Assembly (NCBI RefSeq): GCF_027019125.1
Contig: NZ_JALUXE010000014.1
Coordinates: 1 to 64,000 of the forward strand
From: Roseovarius sp.
GTDB lineage: Bacteria > Pseudomonadota > Alphaproteobacteria > Rhodobacterales > Rhodobacteraceae
Direction of reading: 5' to 3'
DNA length: 64,000 bases
The translations under genes were made by a program, and so were the position numbers. This document shows positions 7,912 through 17,258 of this stretch, in pieces; positions within the stretch are counted from its first letter, which is position 1, and each line of letters opens with the position of its first letter. The notes under the pieces were generated by a model that was not told the origin of the DNA, made no database searches, and was given only the letters and a program-made list of their open reading frames with translations.

Positions 7912-8748
7912 TCAATGAAAACTCGCCTGAAAGGCCGTCGCGGTCAGCGAGACATGCGCGTCCAGCGGCGGATGCAGCTCGAACGCCTTCGGCTCGCGCG
8001 CGAAGTTCCAAAGCCTAAACAGCGACCATTCCGAACGCCGTTCCTCGGCCACAGCCAGCTCATTGCGGCTGATATGGAAAGGCGTACGCTCCCAGCCATT
8101 CGTCGTCTTCACCTCGATCAGACGTGGGCGGCCATCCGGCGCGAAGCTGGCGATATCGTAGCCCGCACCATCGCCGTCCTCCTCCGATACCCACCTGACC
8201 TTGCGCGCAAGATCGTCGCGGCCCGCTGATTTCAGGGATGCACGCTCATGCGCTAGGACGCACTCCTCTCCGGCACGGCCGAGGGCGCGGTTTCGCTCGT
8301 CTCTCGCCGCGACATCGAATTTGCGGGCGATATGCTGCATCTGCTCCAGCTCCTGCGGAGGCGGCTGGTTCGACAGCGTGGGCGGCGGCCCGATCCAGAT
8401 CGGCCGCGCCTCCGCCAGGCCGGTCGTCACTCTGGTACCCGAATGGCGGCCGAGCCAGGCCGGGTTCAGCGCCAGCCAACGCGCCACGGCATCCACCAGC
8501 GTCATCTGGAAATTGAAGGCGGGCTTGTAGCCCGGGATCCAGTCCTCACCCAGCCCCTTCAGCACGGCGCTGATGTTCTGGTGCTTGAACTCGACCGATC
8601 CCTCGGACCGATTGTTCAATAGCGGCAGAAGCCCGCGCCGATGCTCGGCCTTGTTGTAGGGGCGACCAGAGACATCGTCAGCCAGCATCGCGAAGTAATC
8701 CGCAACGATCAGGTCGTTCTCTTGATCGGTCCAGGCCCCATTTGACAT
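7912..8748 (-). CDS. DUF3883 domain protein, nuclease-like fold
   Basis: The 278-residue protein has a C-terminal DUF3883 domain. It reads LGRAGEECVLAHE, then a GYDIASF strand, then LIEVKTTNG. The D..EVK pattern is that of PD-(D/E)xK nuclease-like domains. The N-terminal 120 residues are helical and of unknown role. DUF3883 domains are common in restriction- and helicase-linked defence proteins, but also occur alone. By the att sites proposed here it lies just outside the ICE, downstream of what was originally the tRNA-Ser gene. A defence or DNA-processing role is likely but unproven. Confidence 0.65.
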   Translation of the reverse strand: MSNGAWTDQENDLIVADYFAMLADDVSGRPYNKAEHRRGLLPLLNNRSEGSVEFKHQNISAVLKGLGEDWIPGYKPAFNFQMTLVDAVARWLALNPAWLGRHSGTRVTTGLAEARPIWIGPPPTLSNQPPPQELEQMQHIARKFDVAARDERNRALGRAGEECVLAHERASLKSAGRDDLARKVRWVSEEDGDGAGYDIASFAPDGRPRLIEVKTTNGWERTPFHISRNELAVAEERRSEWSLFRLWNFAREPKAFELHPPLDAHVSLTATAFQASFH

Positions 8749-9055
8749 TGCGCCAGGCTAGGGGCGAAAACTGCTTTTGTCATCAGAGCCTTCGCGCAAA
8801 ATTCCCAAGACATACCACCGACCACGCCGCCCGTGTCCCGCCTCCGTCTGCTTTGAGACAAGCCGGAACCAGCGAAACACGGGCGCAACGCAACCTCGTT
8901 ATTTCACTGAAATATATGGGAGTTTTGAACCCGTCTCGCCGAGAGCGCAGGGCGGGTGGAAAGAGACGGTGGGCGTTCAGAGACCGATCTCGCGCGATTG
9001 GGCCGTCTCCGAAGGGCGGATGGCCCCCGCAAACCCCTTTGGCACATAAAGAAAA
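8749..9055. other. Gene-free spacer, core side of the ICE left junction
   Basis: I found no gene in these bases. They precede the DUF3883 gene (minus strand) and so probably contain its promoter. They end at the hairpin of 9056-9073. No repeat or RNA family is recognised. Confidence 0.4.
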
Positions 9056-9073
9056 AGGCCCCGCGAGGGACCT
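9056..9073 (-). terminator. Rho-independent terminator, probably of the displaced tRNA-Ser gene
   Basis: On the minus strand AGGTCCC-TCGC-GGGGCCT forms a 7-base stem (one mismatch) with a tetraloop, followed by TTTTC. With the ICE removed it would lie about 20-40 bases downstream of the tRNA-Ser 3' end, the normal place for a tRNA terminator. In the present arrangement it also lies past the end of gajB, which reads in the same direction and could use it. Confidence 0.65.
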
Positions 9074-9094
9074 GTTTTCGGGTTTGCACTGTGC

Positions 9095-9103
9095 AAGTGG
9101 CGG
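9095..9103. repeat. Left attachment core (attL)
   Basis: AAGTGGCGG is identical to 53279-53287 and the match continues as rGC with one transition. To its left the chromosome has a small palindrome, TTGCAC-T-GTGCAA (about 9084-9096). To its right lie 20 codons and a TAG (9104-9166) in the frame of the recombinase. This is direct sequence support that the element ends here. Confidence 0.72.
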
Positions 9104-9175
9104 GGCACGCGGGATAGCGATGAGAACTACGTTTACTCTATAGCCCTCCATGACCCTCTAAAATAGCCCGGCGAC

Positions 9176-10999
9176 CTATCCAGATGCCGTGAGCAACACA
9201 CAAGGATCATCCTCCGGCGTGAGGATTGTGGTGCGTAGCTTTGCGCGTGTAACGCTGACGCGGAAATTCTGTCGAGCCTGCATCATCGGCCCGGCAGCAA
9301 TATTCTCACGCACGATCCGGTCGAAGTTGGCCACGACCTTGCCTTTTGCACGCCTTGGCCATCCCTCGAAGATGATGACCTCATCGAATTGCTTCCCCTT
9401 GGCCTTGTGCATATTCATCACCACCACGCCGGTTTCCGGCTTGTGCGCCGTGGCAAAATGCTCCTGCACAAAGGATTGCCGCGTGATGGCAAGAGCATTG
9501 AGATAGCCGCCGGTATCTCGCCAATCTTGAGTTAAGCCCTGCCGAAGCTGGGTGCCGCGCTCGAGCAGGCGGACGTTGCGAACGTCTCCAGCTATCGCCC
9601 GCAATCTCGCACAACCGCCGGCCTCCAACGCCGCGCGGATCGCAGCCCAATCGCGGTCAGGATCGCCGGTCAGGCCAACATCTAGGGCGGTCGCATAAAC
9701 CGCGGCAGTCGCGTTCAGCACGGAGTTTTTGGGAGGTGCCTTCCCCACTGCCAAGCACTGATTCCATTTCCCGAGCGCTGCATTGAGACGCGCCGCTTCC
9801 GTCAGATCGCCCGCTGTCGGCGCTGCGCCACCCCGGCCATGGTAGTAACTACAGAGCAGGTCCAAGAATTCGTCGAAATGGCCGGCATGACGCCCCTGTT
9901 GAAGCAGGAAGGCTACGATCTCCGCCGCGAGAATCGGCCCATCCATATCAACGGCCGCCGTATGTCCGATTGCTGGCACCTGCCCAAAGGGCTCGCGCAA
10001 CACATCCGACACCAACCGGGTCATCTTCTTCGTAGGCACAAGGATCGCGAGCGACCAATTAGGTTTGCCGCTGTCTATCAGACGCTTGCGTGCTTGGAGC
10101 ACATGACCAACCAAGCTAGCAAAGGCTTGGTTCTGGTTCGATTTAAACCCCTGAAAAGCGATGCCACTGTAGTTGCTTTGCCGGAATTTCCCGCTCAGGA
10201 CATCGTTACCGAACAGGGCGATTTCGGTGCCTTTGCTGCGGTGGTTGTCTCCGGCTAGGTCATGTTCTGAGGGGTGAAACGCGGCGCGAAAATGATCCAA
10301 GCGTTCGGGGTCAGCACCGATGAAGTCGAATATCCGCTGCTCGGGATCAGCCAGTGCGATTAGTGTGCTGTTCGCGCCAAGCGCCTGGACTACGCGCCAT
10401 TGATCCGCGCTAGTGTCCTGAAACTCATCGAGGATGATAAATGGATACATGGTTGAGATCAGTGTCCGAACCTTCGCCGAACCATGCAGCAACGTCGCAA
10501 CCCGGTCGGCGAAAAGATCGAAACAGACCCGGCCTTCCTCCTTCGCCAGACGGTTCCGTTCAGCCTCTTCGCGCGCTTTCTTTTCGGCCTTCTCCGCGTC
10601 ACTGAGCTTGGAGTTGGCCTTGTAGCCACTCCGCACCGCCGATAGGGCGATGGCCTCGTTAGGTGGTGTCAGGATCGCCAGCCGGCGCGGAAAGCCTACG
10701 AGATAGCCGTGCGTCTTGAGGATGCGCCAGAAGAACGCATGGTAGGTGTCCACCTCAATACGTCGCTTTTCGTCTCGTGAAATCCGGCTTTCCTCATCCA
10801 TGGCCTCCAGGACGCGGGATACGGTTGCACGGGCGAAGCTGAGAAAAAGGATACGTTGCTCCGGTCGCAATGCCTCACGCGCGATTTTCGCTGCCTTGAG
10901 GATAGAAACCGTGGTCTTGCCCGATCCGGGGCCGCCGGTGACGAGTTGATAGCCGTCCGTGGCAAGCACATCCTGTTGGGCCTTCGTCAACTCGACCAT
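9176..10999 (-). CDS. gajB: GajB-like UvrD/Rep family helicase (Gabija)
   Basis: The 607-residue protein is a superfamily 1 helicase. The Walker A GGPGSGKTT is at residues 22-30, motif II FIILDEFQDTSADQW near 190, and motif VI-like QNFRVSVTRAK near the end. A VMNMHKAKGKQFDEVIIF segment matches the UvrD motif V region. It follows the OLD nuclease gene by 11 bases on the same strand, the Gabija arrangement, in which GajB senses DNA ends and stimulates the GajA nuclease. It is somewhat longer than the roughly 500-residue Bacillus prototype. Its stop is only 9 bases beyond the predicted recombinase stop in the circular element. Confidence 0.8.
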   Translation of the reverse strand: MVELTKAQQDVLATDGYQLVTGGPGSGKTTVSILKAAKIAREALRPEQRILFLSFARATVSRVLEAMDEESRISRDEKRRIEVDTYHAFFWRILKTHGYLVGFPRRLAILTPPNEAIALSAVRSGYKANSKLSDAEKAEKKAREEAERNRLAKEEGRVCFDLFADRVATLLHGSAKVRTLISTMYPFIILDEFQDTSADQWRVVQALGANSTLIALADPEQRIFDFIGADPERLDHFRAAFHPSEHDLAGDNHRSKGTEIALFGNDVLSGKFRQSNYSGIAFQGFKSNQNQAFASLVGHVLQARKRLIDSGKPNWSLAILVPTKKMTRLVSDVLREPFGQVPAIGHTAAVDMDGPILAAEIVAFLLQQGRHAGHFDEFLDLLCSYYHGRGGAAPTAGDLTEAARLNAALGKWNQCLAVGKAPPKNSVLNATAAVYATALDVGLTGDPDRDWAAIRAALEAGGCARLRAIAGDVRNVRLLERGTQLRQGLTQDWRDTGGYLNALAITRQSFVQEHFATAHKPETGVVVMNMHKAKGKQFDEVIIFEGWPRRAKGKVVANFDRIVRENIAAGPMMQARQNFRVSVTRAKLRTTILTPEDDPCVLLTASG

Positions 11000-11010
11000 A
11001 GCAGAGCACT

Positions 11011-12807
11011 CTAGCCAAAAATGTCAGCGAACAGGTCGCCACCATTAGCGCCCGCCGCCGGCGGCGCCGGCGGAGGATCGCATCGCTTGCGCAGTTCGAT
11101 GCAGGCATCGCGTATCCATTGCGGAATCTCCGCCTCCGTGCATTGGGCGAGAAACTCCGCAATTCCCCAATTTCCCTTGGACCAGCCAAAATATGCCTTA
11201 AGAGCGGCGACAGCTTGAGCTTTGGGGTCAGGATATTGCGCGAGTAGATGCGGCGGCCAATCTAGCATCTCTGCGAACCGCCCAAGCGCGGCCGCCGTTG
11301 TGTTGTTCAGCACCAGATCCTCGATACCCTTTTCCTCGTGCATGAAAAGATGCTCAACTTGCGCCTCGATAGCTCCTTTGGCGGCATCGGTCTGCTTATC
11401 GCAAACCGCGAAGGTCCGCTTACCAAGACGTCGGTAAAGCAATGCCAGATCGGCAATCTGGCTTTCGCTACCGGCGTCGATGATGCACAGCCCCAACGCT
11501 TCCAGAGATGAATAGATTGCCGGGTTCAACTCCGCTAGCCGGCGCGCCGCTGCCGGAAAGGCGGTCGCCTCGGTCGCCCCCTCTGCGATCAGCACCCGCC
11601 GGGCGAGCAGCCCTTCGCAGAAACGTGTGCGGAACTCCTGGCGATAGCGCTTGTGTTTCACGCTGTCAGGCAGCGCGATCTTCGCTTGGCTGAGGTCGCC
11701 GCCGTCGGAACGCGCCAAAATTACGGTTTGCTCCAGCCCGAACTCCTCCAGCACATAGGGAGAGTGGGAGGTGATGATCGACTGCGCGGAGAGCTTGCGT
11801 AGCTCATGCACGATGCGCTTCTGCGCATAGGGCGGGATCGCGGTCTCGACCTCCTCCATAGCGAAGATCACGTTCTGCTTGTCCTCGGCAATTTGCGAAA
11901 GCATCGCCAGCACCAGCATGTTGATGGTGCCCGTGCCCTGTCGGTAGAACGGTGCCGCATGGTCGCCGTTGCCCGTGGCTATGAACGCGGTCACGACCTT
12001 GCGCAGATGCTCACGGGTGAGGCTGGATACTTTGAGGTGCGGCTTCGCTCCCCATTCTTGCGGGACATATTTTTTCAAAGACGTGTTGATACTTTCCAAG
12101 ACGCCGGAAATCCCCAGCTCCGGGTCACTCGCCACGTCAAAGCCCGCGAGCGTCGCGATGGTTGCTTCCCACATCTGCGGCCGGATTTCCTTTAGGCGCA
12201 GGATAATGTCGAGCAGGCTGCCATGTTCGAGGCTGAGAGCGCGTGATCCGGTCCTGAGCGAGCGCAGATAGAGGAACCCGCAATGCTGCTTGTCCTTCTT
12301 TGAGAAGGTCGCTGGGGGATCGTCCTCCGTGAGACTGCGCGTGTAGTAGGTGTTGCCGTCGAAATCATCCTCATCGAAGTTGTATTCGCCAATGAATGTT
12401 ACACGCAACGCTGCCACGATTGCGGCGGCATCGACACCTGCTGGGTTAGCCTCTGCATAAAGATCGCCGGTCTCGACGTTCAGCCACTCGATATGTCCGC
12501 CGAACCGCGCCTGCTGTTCGATGGAGAGATGAACGATAGTGACGTTAATCCTGATCTTGGGAGCATCGCCCTCGACGGCGTTCTCGCCCTCCGGCACGGC
12601 GGCGACATAACGACCCTGCCAGAAATCATGCTCATCCACGGGTGGACGACGGTTGAGGCGATCCGGTCCCAGAACTAGGTCGATGGCCTCGATCACCGAC
12701 GACTTTCCCGTATTGTTGTCACCGATGAGCACCGCATGATCGGGCAACACGATTGTAGCCGTGCGGATGCCACGAAAGTTCTCGATGGCCACAGAGTAGA
12801 TTTTCAT
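11011..12807 (-). CDS. gajA: GajA-like OLD family ATPase-nuclease (Gabija)
   Basis: The 598-residue protein starts with an ABC-type ATPase. The P-loop IGDNNTGKSS lies at residues about 28-37 and a TSHSPYVLEEF switch region near 360. A TOPRIM domain follows, with LIAEGATEATAF and FAVCDKQ supplying the acidic residues. OLD proteins of class 2 paired with a UvrD-like helicase form Gabija, which nicks phage DNA when nucleotide pools fall. The start at 12807 (MKIYSVAIENFRGI) is preferred to an upstream one because the family begins with exactly this strand. The pair sits at the extreme left of the ICE as cargo. Confidence 0.82.
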   Translation of the reverse strand: MKIYSVAIENFRGIRTATIVLPDHAVLIGDNNTGKSSVIEAIDLVLGPDRLNRRPPVDEHDFWQGRYVAAVPEGENAVEGDAPKIRINVTIVHLSIEQQARFGGHIEWLNVETGDLYAEANPAGVDAAAIVAALRVTFIGEYNFDEDDFDGNTYYTRSLTEDDPPATFSKKDKQHCGFLYLRSLRTGSRALSLEHGSLLDIILRLKEIRPQMWEATIATLAGFDVASDPELGISGVLESINTSLKKYVPQEWGAKPHLKVSSLTREHLRKVVTAFIATGNGDHAAPFYRQGTGTINMLVLAMLSQIAEDKQNVIFAMEEVETAIPPYAQKRIVHELRKLSAQSIITSHSPYVLEEFGLEQTVILARSDGGDLSQAKIALPDSVKHKRYRQEFRTRFCEGLLARRVLIAEGATEATAFPAAARRLAELNPAIYSSLEALGLCIIDAGSESQIADLALLYRRLGKRTFAVCDKQTDAAKGAIEAQVEHLFMHEEKGIEDLVLNNTTAAALGRFAEMLDWPPHLLAQYPDPKAQAVAALKAYFGWSKGNWGIAEFLAQCTEAEIPQWIRDACIELRKRCDPPPAPPAAGANGGDLFADIFG

Positions 12808-13080
12808 TGCTCGCCCCCAAACATGGCAAAGTCGCTCGCCCCACTCAGGCATTTCTTCCTTGTTTGCCCACGACCCGCCGTATCATTTCGATATTCGATT
12901 TCACGGTGCTTAGAAAGGACTGAGCCTAAATCTCAGTTGCAAGGCGAAGCGGACTTGCTGCGCGGACGAGGCACTTCCGCATGGTCACGTGAAGACCTCG
13001 CCCGGCATTATGCGGCGATCAGTGTGTCAGGGCCTTCGGCTTTCCGGTTTCCCACATCCTGATCCTGTTCATACACCCGG

Positions 13081-13336
13081 CCGCCGCTTTGCTCTGGCCG
13101 GGCCGGTTGCTTGGGGGCGCTGCCCCCTGGCGCGGCACAAGGGCGGCCGGGCGGTATCCCCGACCTTCCGCGCGGATGCCAGCATCGCACCTTCGTCACG
13201 ACTTCGATCCGCTTGTGCAGGCCGGGTGATCCCCCTCCGCCCGTCCGCCCTTGCACCTTGCACCCCCCGGTCTCGCCGACGGGCAGGGTTGCAGCGCAGC
13301 GCTGCGCTCCAACCCGAGCCCATGAAAGGAAAGACC
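13081..13336 (+). repeat. Duplicated structured leader, copy 1 (before the ParB-like gene)
   Basis: These 256 bases are closely related to 19367-19622, with the same length and apparently no gaps. Each ends exactly at the start codon of the following gene. Shared landmarks are a GC-rich stem region (GGGGGCGCTGCCCCC), the run CTTGCACCTTGCACCCCCCG, and a palindrome GCGCAGCGCTGCGC just ahead of the ribosome binding site. Weaker similarity continues upstream (GGCTTTCCGGTTT). The rest of the gap, 12808-13080, must hold the gajA promoter and shows nothing else. A shared promoter, attenuator or single-strand promoter is possible. Confidence 0.75.
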
Positions 13337-15442
13337 ATGACGACGAAGACACAGACCCCGACCGTTCCCGAACATGGCGAAACGGTCTTCATCCCGCTCA
13401 ACAAGCTCAAGAAGCACCCGCAGAACGCCCGGAAGACCCCGCACAGCGAGGCGTCCATCGAGGCGAAGGCGGCGAGCATCGCCGCCAAGGGCATCCTGCA
13501 AAATCTGGTGGTGGAGCCGGAAACTGATGCGGAGGGCGAGCCGACCGGCTGCTATCTGGTGAGTGTCGGCGAAGGCCGCAGGCTGGCGCAGTTGCTGCGC
13601 GCCAAGCGCAAGGAGATCAAGCGGACCGAGCCCGTCCGCTGCGTCATCGACACGGCGAACGATCCCGCCGAGATCAGCCTTGACGAGAACGTGACCCGCG
13701 AAGACCTCCACCCCGCCGACCAGTTCGAGCGCTTCCGCGAGCTTGCGGAAACGCGCGGATGGGGCGCGGAGGAAATCGCGGCCCGCTTCGGCTTCACCGC
13801 GCATGTGGTGAAACAGCGGCTTCGCCTTGGCGCGATCAGCCCCAAGCTGATGCAGGTCTATCGTGACGGCGATCTGACCTTGGATCAGTTGATGGCCTTC
13901 GCCATTACCGAGGACCATGCCCGGCAGGAACAGGTTTACGAAAACCTGTCCTACAACCGCGAGCCGTGGATCATTCGCCGCGACCTGACCGCCAGCAACG
14001 TGGCGGCAACCGACCGGCGCGCGATCCTTGTCGGCGCGGAAGCCTATTCGGAGGCGGGCGGCACCATCATCCGCGACCTGTTCACCGAGGATCGCGGCGG
14101 CTTCTACGAGGATGCCGCGTTGCTCGACCGACTGGCCCTCGACAAGCTGGAAGGCATCGCGGCGCAGGTTCAGGAAGCCGAGGGATGGAAATGGGTTTCG
14201 CCCCATATCGACTGGCCCCACGCCCATGGACTGCGCCGCACCTATCCGCAGCCGGTGGAGCTTTCGGAAGAAGACAAAGCCGCCTACGACGCCGCGCAGG
14301 AGGAACTTGAACGCCTGTCGGCGGAATGGGAGGACGCGGACGTGGACCTGCCGCCGGAAGTGGATCAGCGCTTCGCGGAGCTTGAAGCCGAAATCGAGCG
14401 GATCGACGGCAAGCGTCATGCCTATGAGGCCGACGAGATCGCGCGCGCTGGCGTGTTCGTGGTTCTGAACCATGACGGAGAAGCCCGGATCGAGCGCGGG
14501 TTCATCCGCCCCGAGGACGAAGCCCCGGAACCGGAGGAACCCGACGCGGAGGACGGCAGCACCGTCATCGACGGGGTGCGCGTCAACGCCCATGGCGAAG
14601 TCATGGACGATGGCGAGCATGACGAGGACGGGAACCATGTTTCCGCGCTCGAGCCCGAGGACGAGGATGCGGAGGAAGACGGCAAGCCGCTGTCGGACTC
14701 GCTCATCCGCGACCTGACTGCGCATTGCACCCTTGCCCTGCGTCTCGCCCTTGGCGAGCAGCCGGACATGGCGCTAATCGCCGTCACCCATGCGCTTGCC
14801 GCGCAGACCTTCTATCGCGGTGGCGGGGATGCCCATTGCCTCGAAATCCGCCCGACGAGCAGCTACCTCGCCAGCCACGCGGACGGGATCGAGGACACGG
14901 CGGCGGCGAAGGCATTGGAGGATCGCCATGCCGGATGGGCGGCAGACATGCCGCGCGACGTGGCGGACCTTTGGGGCTTCATCGCCGGACTGGATCATGC
15001 CAGCGTCATGGCCCTGTTCGCGCATTGCGCTTCGCTGACCGTCAATGCCGTCAAGCAGCCGTGGGAAACCCACAAGCGCCATGCGCTCGCCACCGCCGAC
15101 AGGCTGGCGACGGCGGTGGCGCTCGACATGACGGCGCACTGGACGCCCACGGTTCGGGCCTATCTCGGGCGTGTCACCAAGGCGCAAATCCTCGCCGCCG
15201 TGCGCGATGCCCTTGGCGACGAGGCGGCGGAGCGGATAGCGGACAGGAAGAAGCCGGAAATGGCGGAAGCCGCCGAGCGGCTTCTGGCCGGAACCGGCTG
15301 GCTGCCGCCCGTGCTGCGCACTGAACGGCCCGCATGGCTGGCCGACGAGCAGCCGAAGGCTTCCGCCTTGGCCGAGGACATGCCGGACGCCGAGAGCGCC
15401 GAGGCCACGGAGGACGAGGCTTTCCCCGTCGCGGCGGAATGA
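13337..15442 (+). CDS. ParB/Srx N-terminal domain protein of mobile elements
   Basis: The 701-residue acidic protein starts with a ParB-type nuclease/CTPase domain. It has FIPLNKLKKHPQNARKT near residue 20, SVGEGRRLAQL near 80, and ISLDENVTREDLHPADQFERF near 115. A helix-turn-helix then follows (EEIAARFGFTAHVVKQRL). The C-terminal half is acidic and unassigned. Proteins of this kind travel with DUF932 and DUF736 genes in alphaproteobacterial ICEs and plasmids and are thought to help establishment or protection rather than partition. An alternative ATG lies 15 bases upstream. It is expressed from the duplicated leader. Confidence 0.8.
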   Translation: MTTKTQTPTVPEHGETVFIPLNKLKKHPQNARKTPHSEASIEAKAASIAAKGILQNLVVEPETDAEGEPTGCYLVSVGEGRRLAQLLRAKRKEIKRTEPVRCVIDTANDPAEISLDENVTREDLHPADQFERFRELAETRGWGAEEIAARFGFTAHVVKQRLRLGAISPKLMQVYRDGDLTLDQLMAFAITEDHARQEQVYENLSYNREPWIIRRDLTASNVAATDRRAILVGAEAYSEAGGTIIRDLFTEDRGGFYEDAALLDRLALDKLEGIAAQVQEAEGWKWVSPHIDWPHAHGLRRTYPQPVELSEEDKAAYDAAQEELERLSAEWEDADVDLPPEVDQRFAELEAEIERIDGKRHAYEADEIARAGVFVVLNHDGEARIERGFIRPEDEAPEPEEPDAEDGSTVIDGVRVNAHGEVMDDGEHDEDGNHVSALEPEDEDAEEDGKPLSDSLIRDLTAHCTLALRLALGEQPDMALIAVTHALAAQTFYRGGGDAHCLEIRPTSSYLASHADGIEDTAAAKALEDRHAGWAADMPRDVADLWGFIAGLDHASVMALFAHCASLTVNAVKQPWETHKRHALATADRLATAVALDMTAHWTPTVRAYLGRVTKAQILAAVRDALGDEAAERIADRKKPEMAEAAERLLAGTGWLPPVLRTERPAWLADEQPKASALAEDMPDAESAEATEDEAFPVAAE

Positions 15443-15625
15443 AAGGTGGGCCGGGGTCGCGCAAGCGGTCCCGGTCTTCCGCCCCCAAAAATCGCGGCCG
15501 CGCGGCTTCCCCGCGCGGCCGGATGACCTCGACAGTTTGGAACGATAACGGCACCATAAAGATGCGCAGCGACGGTGTTGACGACTGCGCGAAAGGCGGT
15601 GCTGCAAAGTCAAAGGAACAAAATC

Positions 15626-16042
15626 ATGGTCGCCGTCATGTTCATGAGCGTTGCGCTGGTCGCGCTTCTCTGCCTTCTCGCCTACACGCTCGCCATTTAC
15701 GCGCTACCCTTCTTCGTCGGGCTGGCCGCCGCGCAGTTCGCCTACCAGACCGGCTCCGGCCTGATCGGCGCGGGGCTGGTCGGGCTGTTCTCCGCAGGCG
15801 TCGCCTTCGGCATCCTGGCCGTGCTGTTCGAGACGATCCGCACACCTATCATCCGCCTGATCGTGGCGCTTGTCTTCGCCGCGCCCGCCGCCGTGGCCGG
15901 TTATGCATTGGTCCATGGCATCACCAAGGAAGCCGTGCCGTCCGAAATCTGGCGGCAAATCTTCTGCATCGTCGGCGGCGGATGCGTCGGCATCGCGGCA
16001 TGGATGCGCCTGGCGACGGGCGTCGGCCAGCTCTCGGGTTAG
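15626..16042 (+). CDS. Small four-helix membrane protein of unknown function
   Basis: The 138-residue protein is nearly all hydrophobic. Four membrane segments can be read, at about residues 3-25, 35-60, 65-90 and 105-125. No catalytic motif is seen. The start at 15626 is preferred because AAAGGA lies 8 bases upstream. It follows the ParB-like gene after about 180 bases that contain a GC-rich inverted repeat (about 15495-15523). I do not recognise the family. Confidence 0.55.
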   Translation: MVAVMFMSVALVALLCLLAYTLAIYALPFFVGLAAAQFAYQTGSGLIGAGLVGLFSAGVAFGILAVLFETIRTPIIRLIVALVFAAPAAVAGYALVHGITKEAVPSEIWRQIFCIVGGGCVGIAAWMRLATGVGQLSG

Positions 16043-16063
16043 CCGTGTCGCGCGATGCTGATC

Positions 16064-16288
16064 CTACCTTCGCCAGTTCTGTTTGAATTCATCGTCAAAC
16101 CACATCTCCACGTCATAAGAGACGGAGGTGGTGGTGCGGAAATCAAGGTAAGATGAATAATTCTGCTGGACCCATGACAGGAAGCTGCCGAAGCTCAACT
16201 GGTCTGCCGGAGTGGACGAAAAGCCAGATTCTTTCCGCCATTGATGGCACAAATGCCGGACAGCCTGTTCGCATTCAGCTTTTTTCAC
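16064..16288 (-). CDS. Small hypothetical protein, last gene of a toxin-antitoxin operon
   Basis: The 74-residue soluble protein contains a WxQxNYxSYLDF segment and an acidic-aromatic C-terminus (MWFDDEFKQNWRR). The start overlaps the stop of the upstream gene (ATGA at 16285-16288), so the two are translationally coupled. No known domain is recognised. Its position as the fourth gene after an antitoxin and a GNAT toxin is the only clue to its role. Confidence 0.55.
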   Translation of the reverse strand: MKKAECEQAVRHLCHQWRKESGFSSTPADQLSFGSFLSWVQQNYSSYLDFRTTTSVSYDVEMWFDDEFKQNWRR

Positions 16289-17241
16289 GCGTGGTCCCCG
16301 TTCGCCGCGAAGATCACGATTTCAGGCTCCCAACCGGCAGAAAGCTCCGGTGGACTCACCGAGTCCAGATCGAGGCGGATAAACGACTTGAGAATCGACT
16401 GAAACGTGTCCGTATCCCGCGCCCAGTGAATGACGCCATCGAAATCTTTGGCGAGCTTGTGCGTCAAGTCGAGTGAAGACCGCCGATTGACCCCAACAGG
16501 ACTGTCCACCTGCACGATGGCGATCCTGTCGCCGCCTACCCATCGCACGATGTCTTCAGGGAGTTCATGCGCATAGTTACGACGGCCATCCCAAACGGCG
16601 GTTCTGATGACTTTTCCGGCAGGAGTTCCAACCCGGAATATCCATGGCGAGTCTTCCTGCGTGACACCGGATGCTGGATAGAATCTGGGCGGCGGCGGTC
16701 GATTGAGCATCGAAGCTTTTTGTTCGCGTATCTTGCGCCGCTGCGCTTCGGTCAATCGGCCAAGCAAGGCGCCGCTTGGATCGAACTGACGGATATGTTT
16801 CGAGTACGAAACTTCAGCGGTGCCCGCATCGTAAACATCTGAATTCGGGAATGCGAACAACAATACCTGCCCCGTGAAGCTGCGCAGATGCCGCATCACG
16901 ATGTCCCATGCGATGTCGTCGTGAACGATAGGCACAATGTGAAGCGCGGCTCCCGGCGCTTCCATCGACAGTCTTTCTATGACGGCGATACCAACAGCGC
17001 TGAAGGATTCGCCGTCACCGAGGCAGAATCCGACATGGAAGGTCCGCTCACCAACGACTGCTCTGAACGCGCGCAAGATGACCTGCGTCGTGTCCGGTAT
17101 TGTATCGTCACCTGTCAGTTCGCGAATGCGTGCTCCGTCAATCTCCGCCGCCGGGGGCAAAACGTGAAGATCTATCGTGCCGTTGTAGCGATCAGAATCC
17201 AGCCAAGCCCGTTCTTGCCTCTTTCGCTTGGCTTCACCCAT
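16285..17241 (-). CDS. Hypothetical protein with MGEAKRKR start
   Basis: The 318-residue protein opens with the basic MGEAKRKRQER. The remainder looks like an alpha/beta fold with alternating strands (IDLHVLPPAAEIDGARI, HVGFCLGDGESFSAVGIAVIERL, VLLFAFPNSDVY) but no catalytic signature I can name. A GGGAG ribosome binding site precedes the start. It begins 17 bases after the stop of the GNAT toxin gene and overlaps the next gene, so it belongs to the same operon. It could modify, target or be protected by the toxin pair, or be unrelated cargo. Confidence 0.6.
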   Translation of the reverse strand: MGEAKRKRQERAWLDSDRYNGTIDLHVLPPAAEIDGARIRELTGDDTIPDTTQVILRAFRAVVGERTFHVGFCLGDGESFSAVGIAVIERLSMEAPGAALHIVPIVHDDIAWDIVMRHLRSFTGQVLLFAFPNSDVYDAGTAEVSYSKHIRQFDPSGALLGRLTEAQRRKIREQKASMLNRPPPPRFYPASGVTQEDSPWIFRVGTPAGKVIRTAVWDGRRNYAHELPEDIVRWVGGDRIAIVQVDSPVGVNRRSSLDLTHKLAKDFDGVIHWARDTDTFQSILKSFIRLDLDSVSPPELSAGWEPEIVIFAANGDHA

Positions 17242-17258
17242 CGTATTTCTCCCAAACT

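Noticed and set aside
8870-9050. Possible small RNA (6S or tmRNA-like) before the ICE left end
   Set aside because: Apart from the terminator hairpin at 9056-9073 I found no pairing or conserved motif of a known RNA family.
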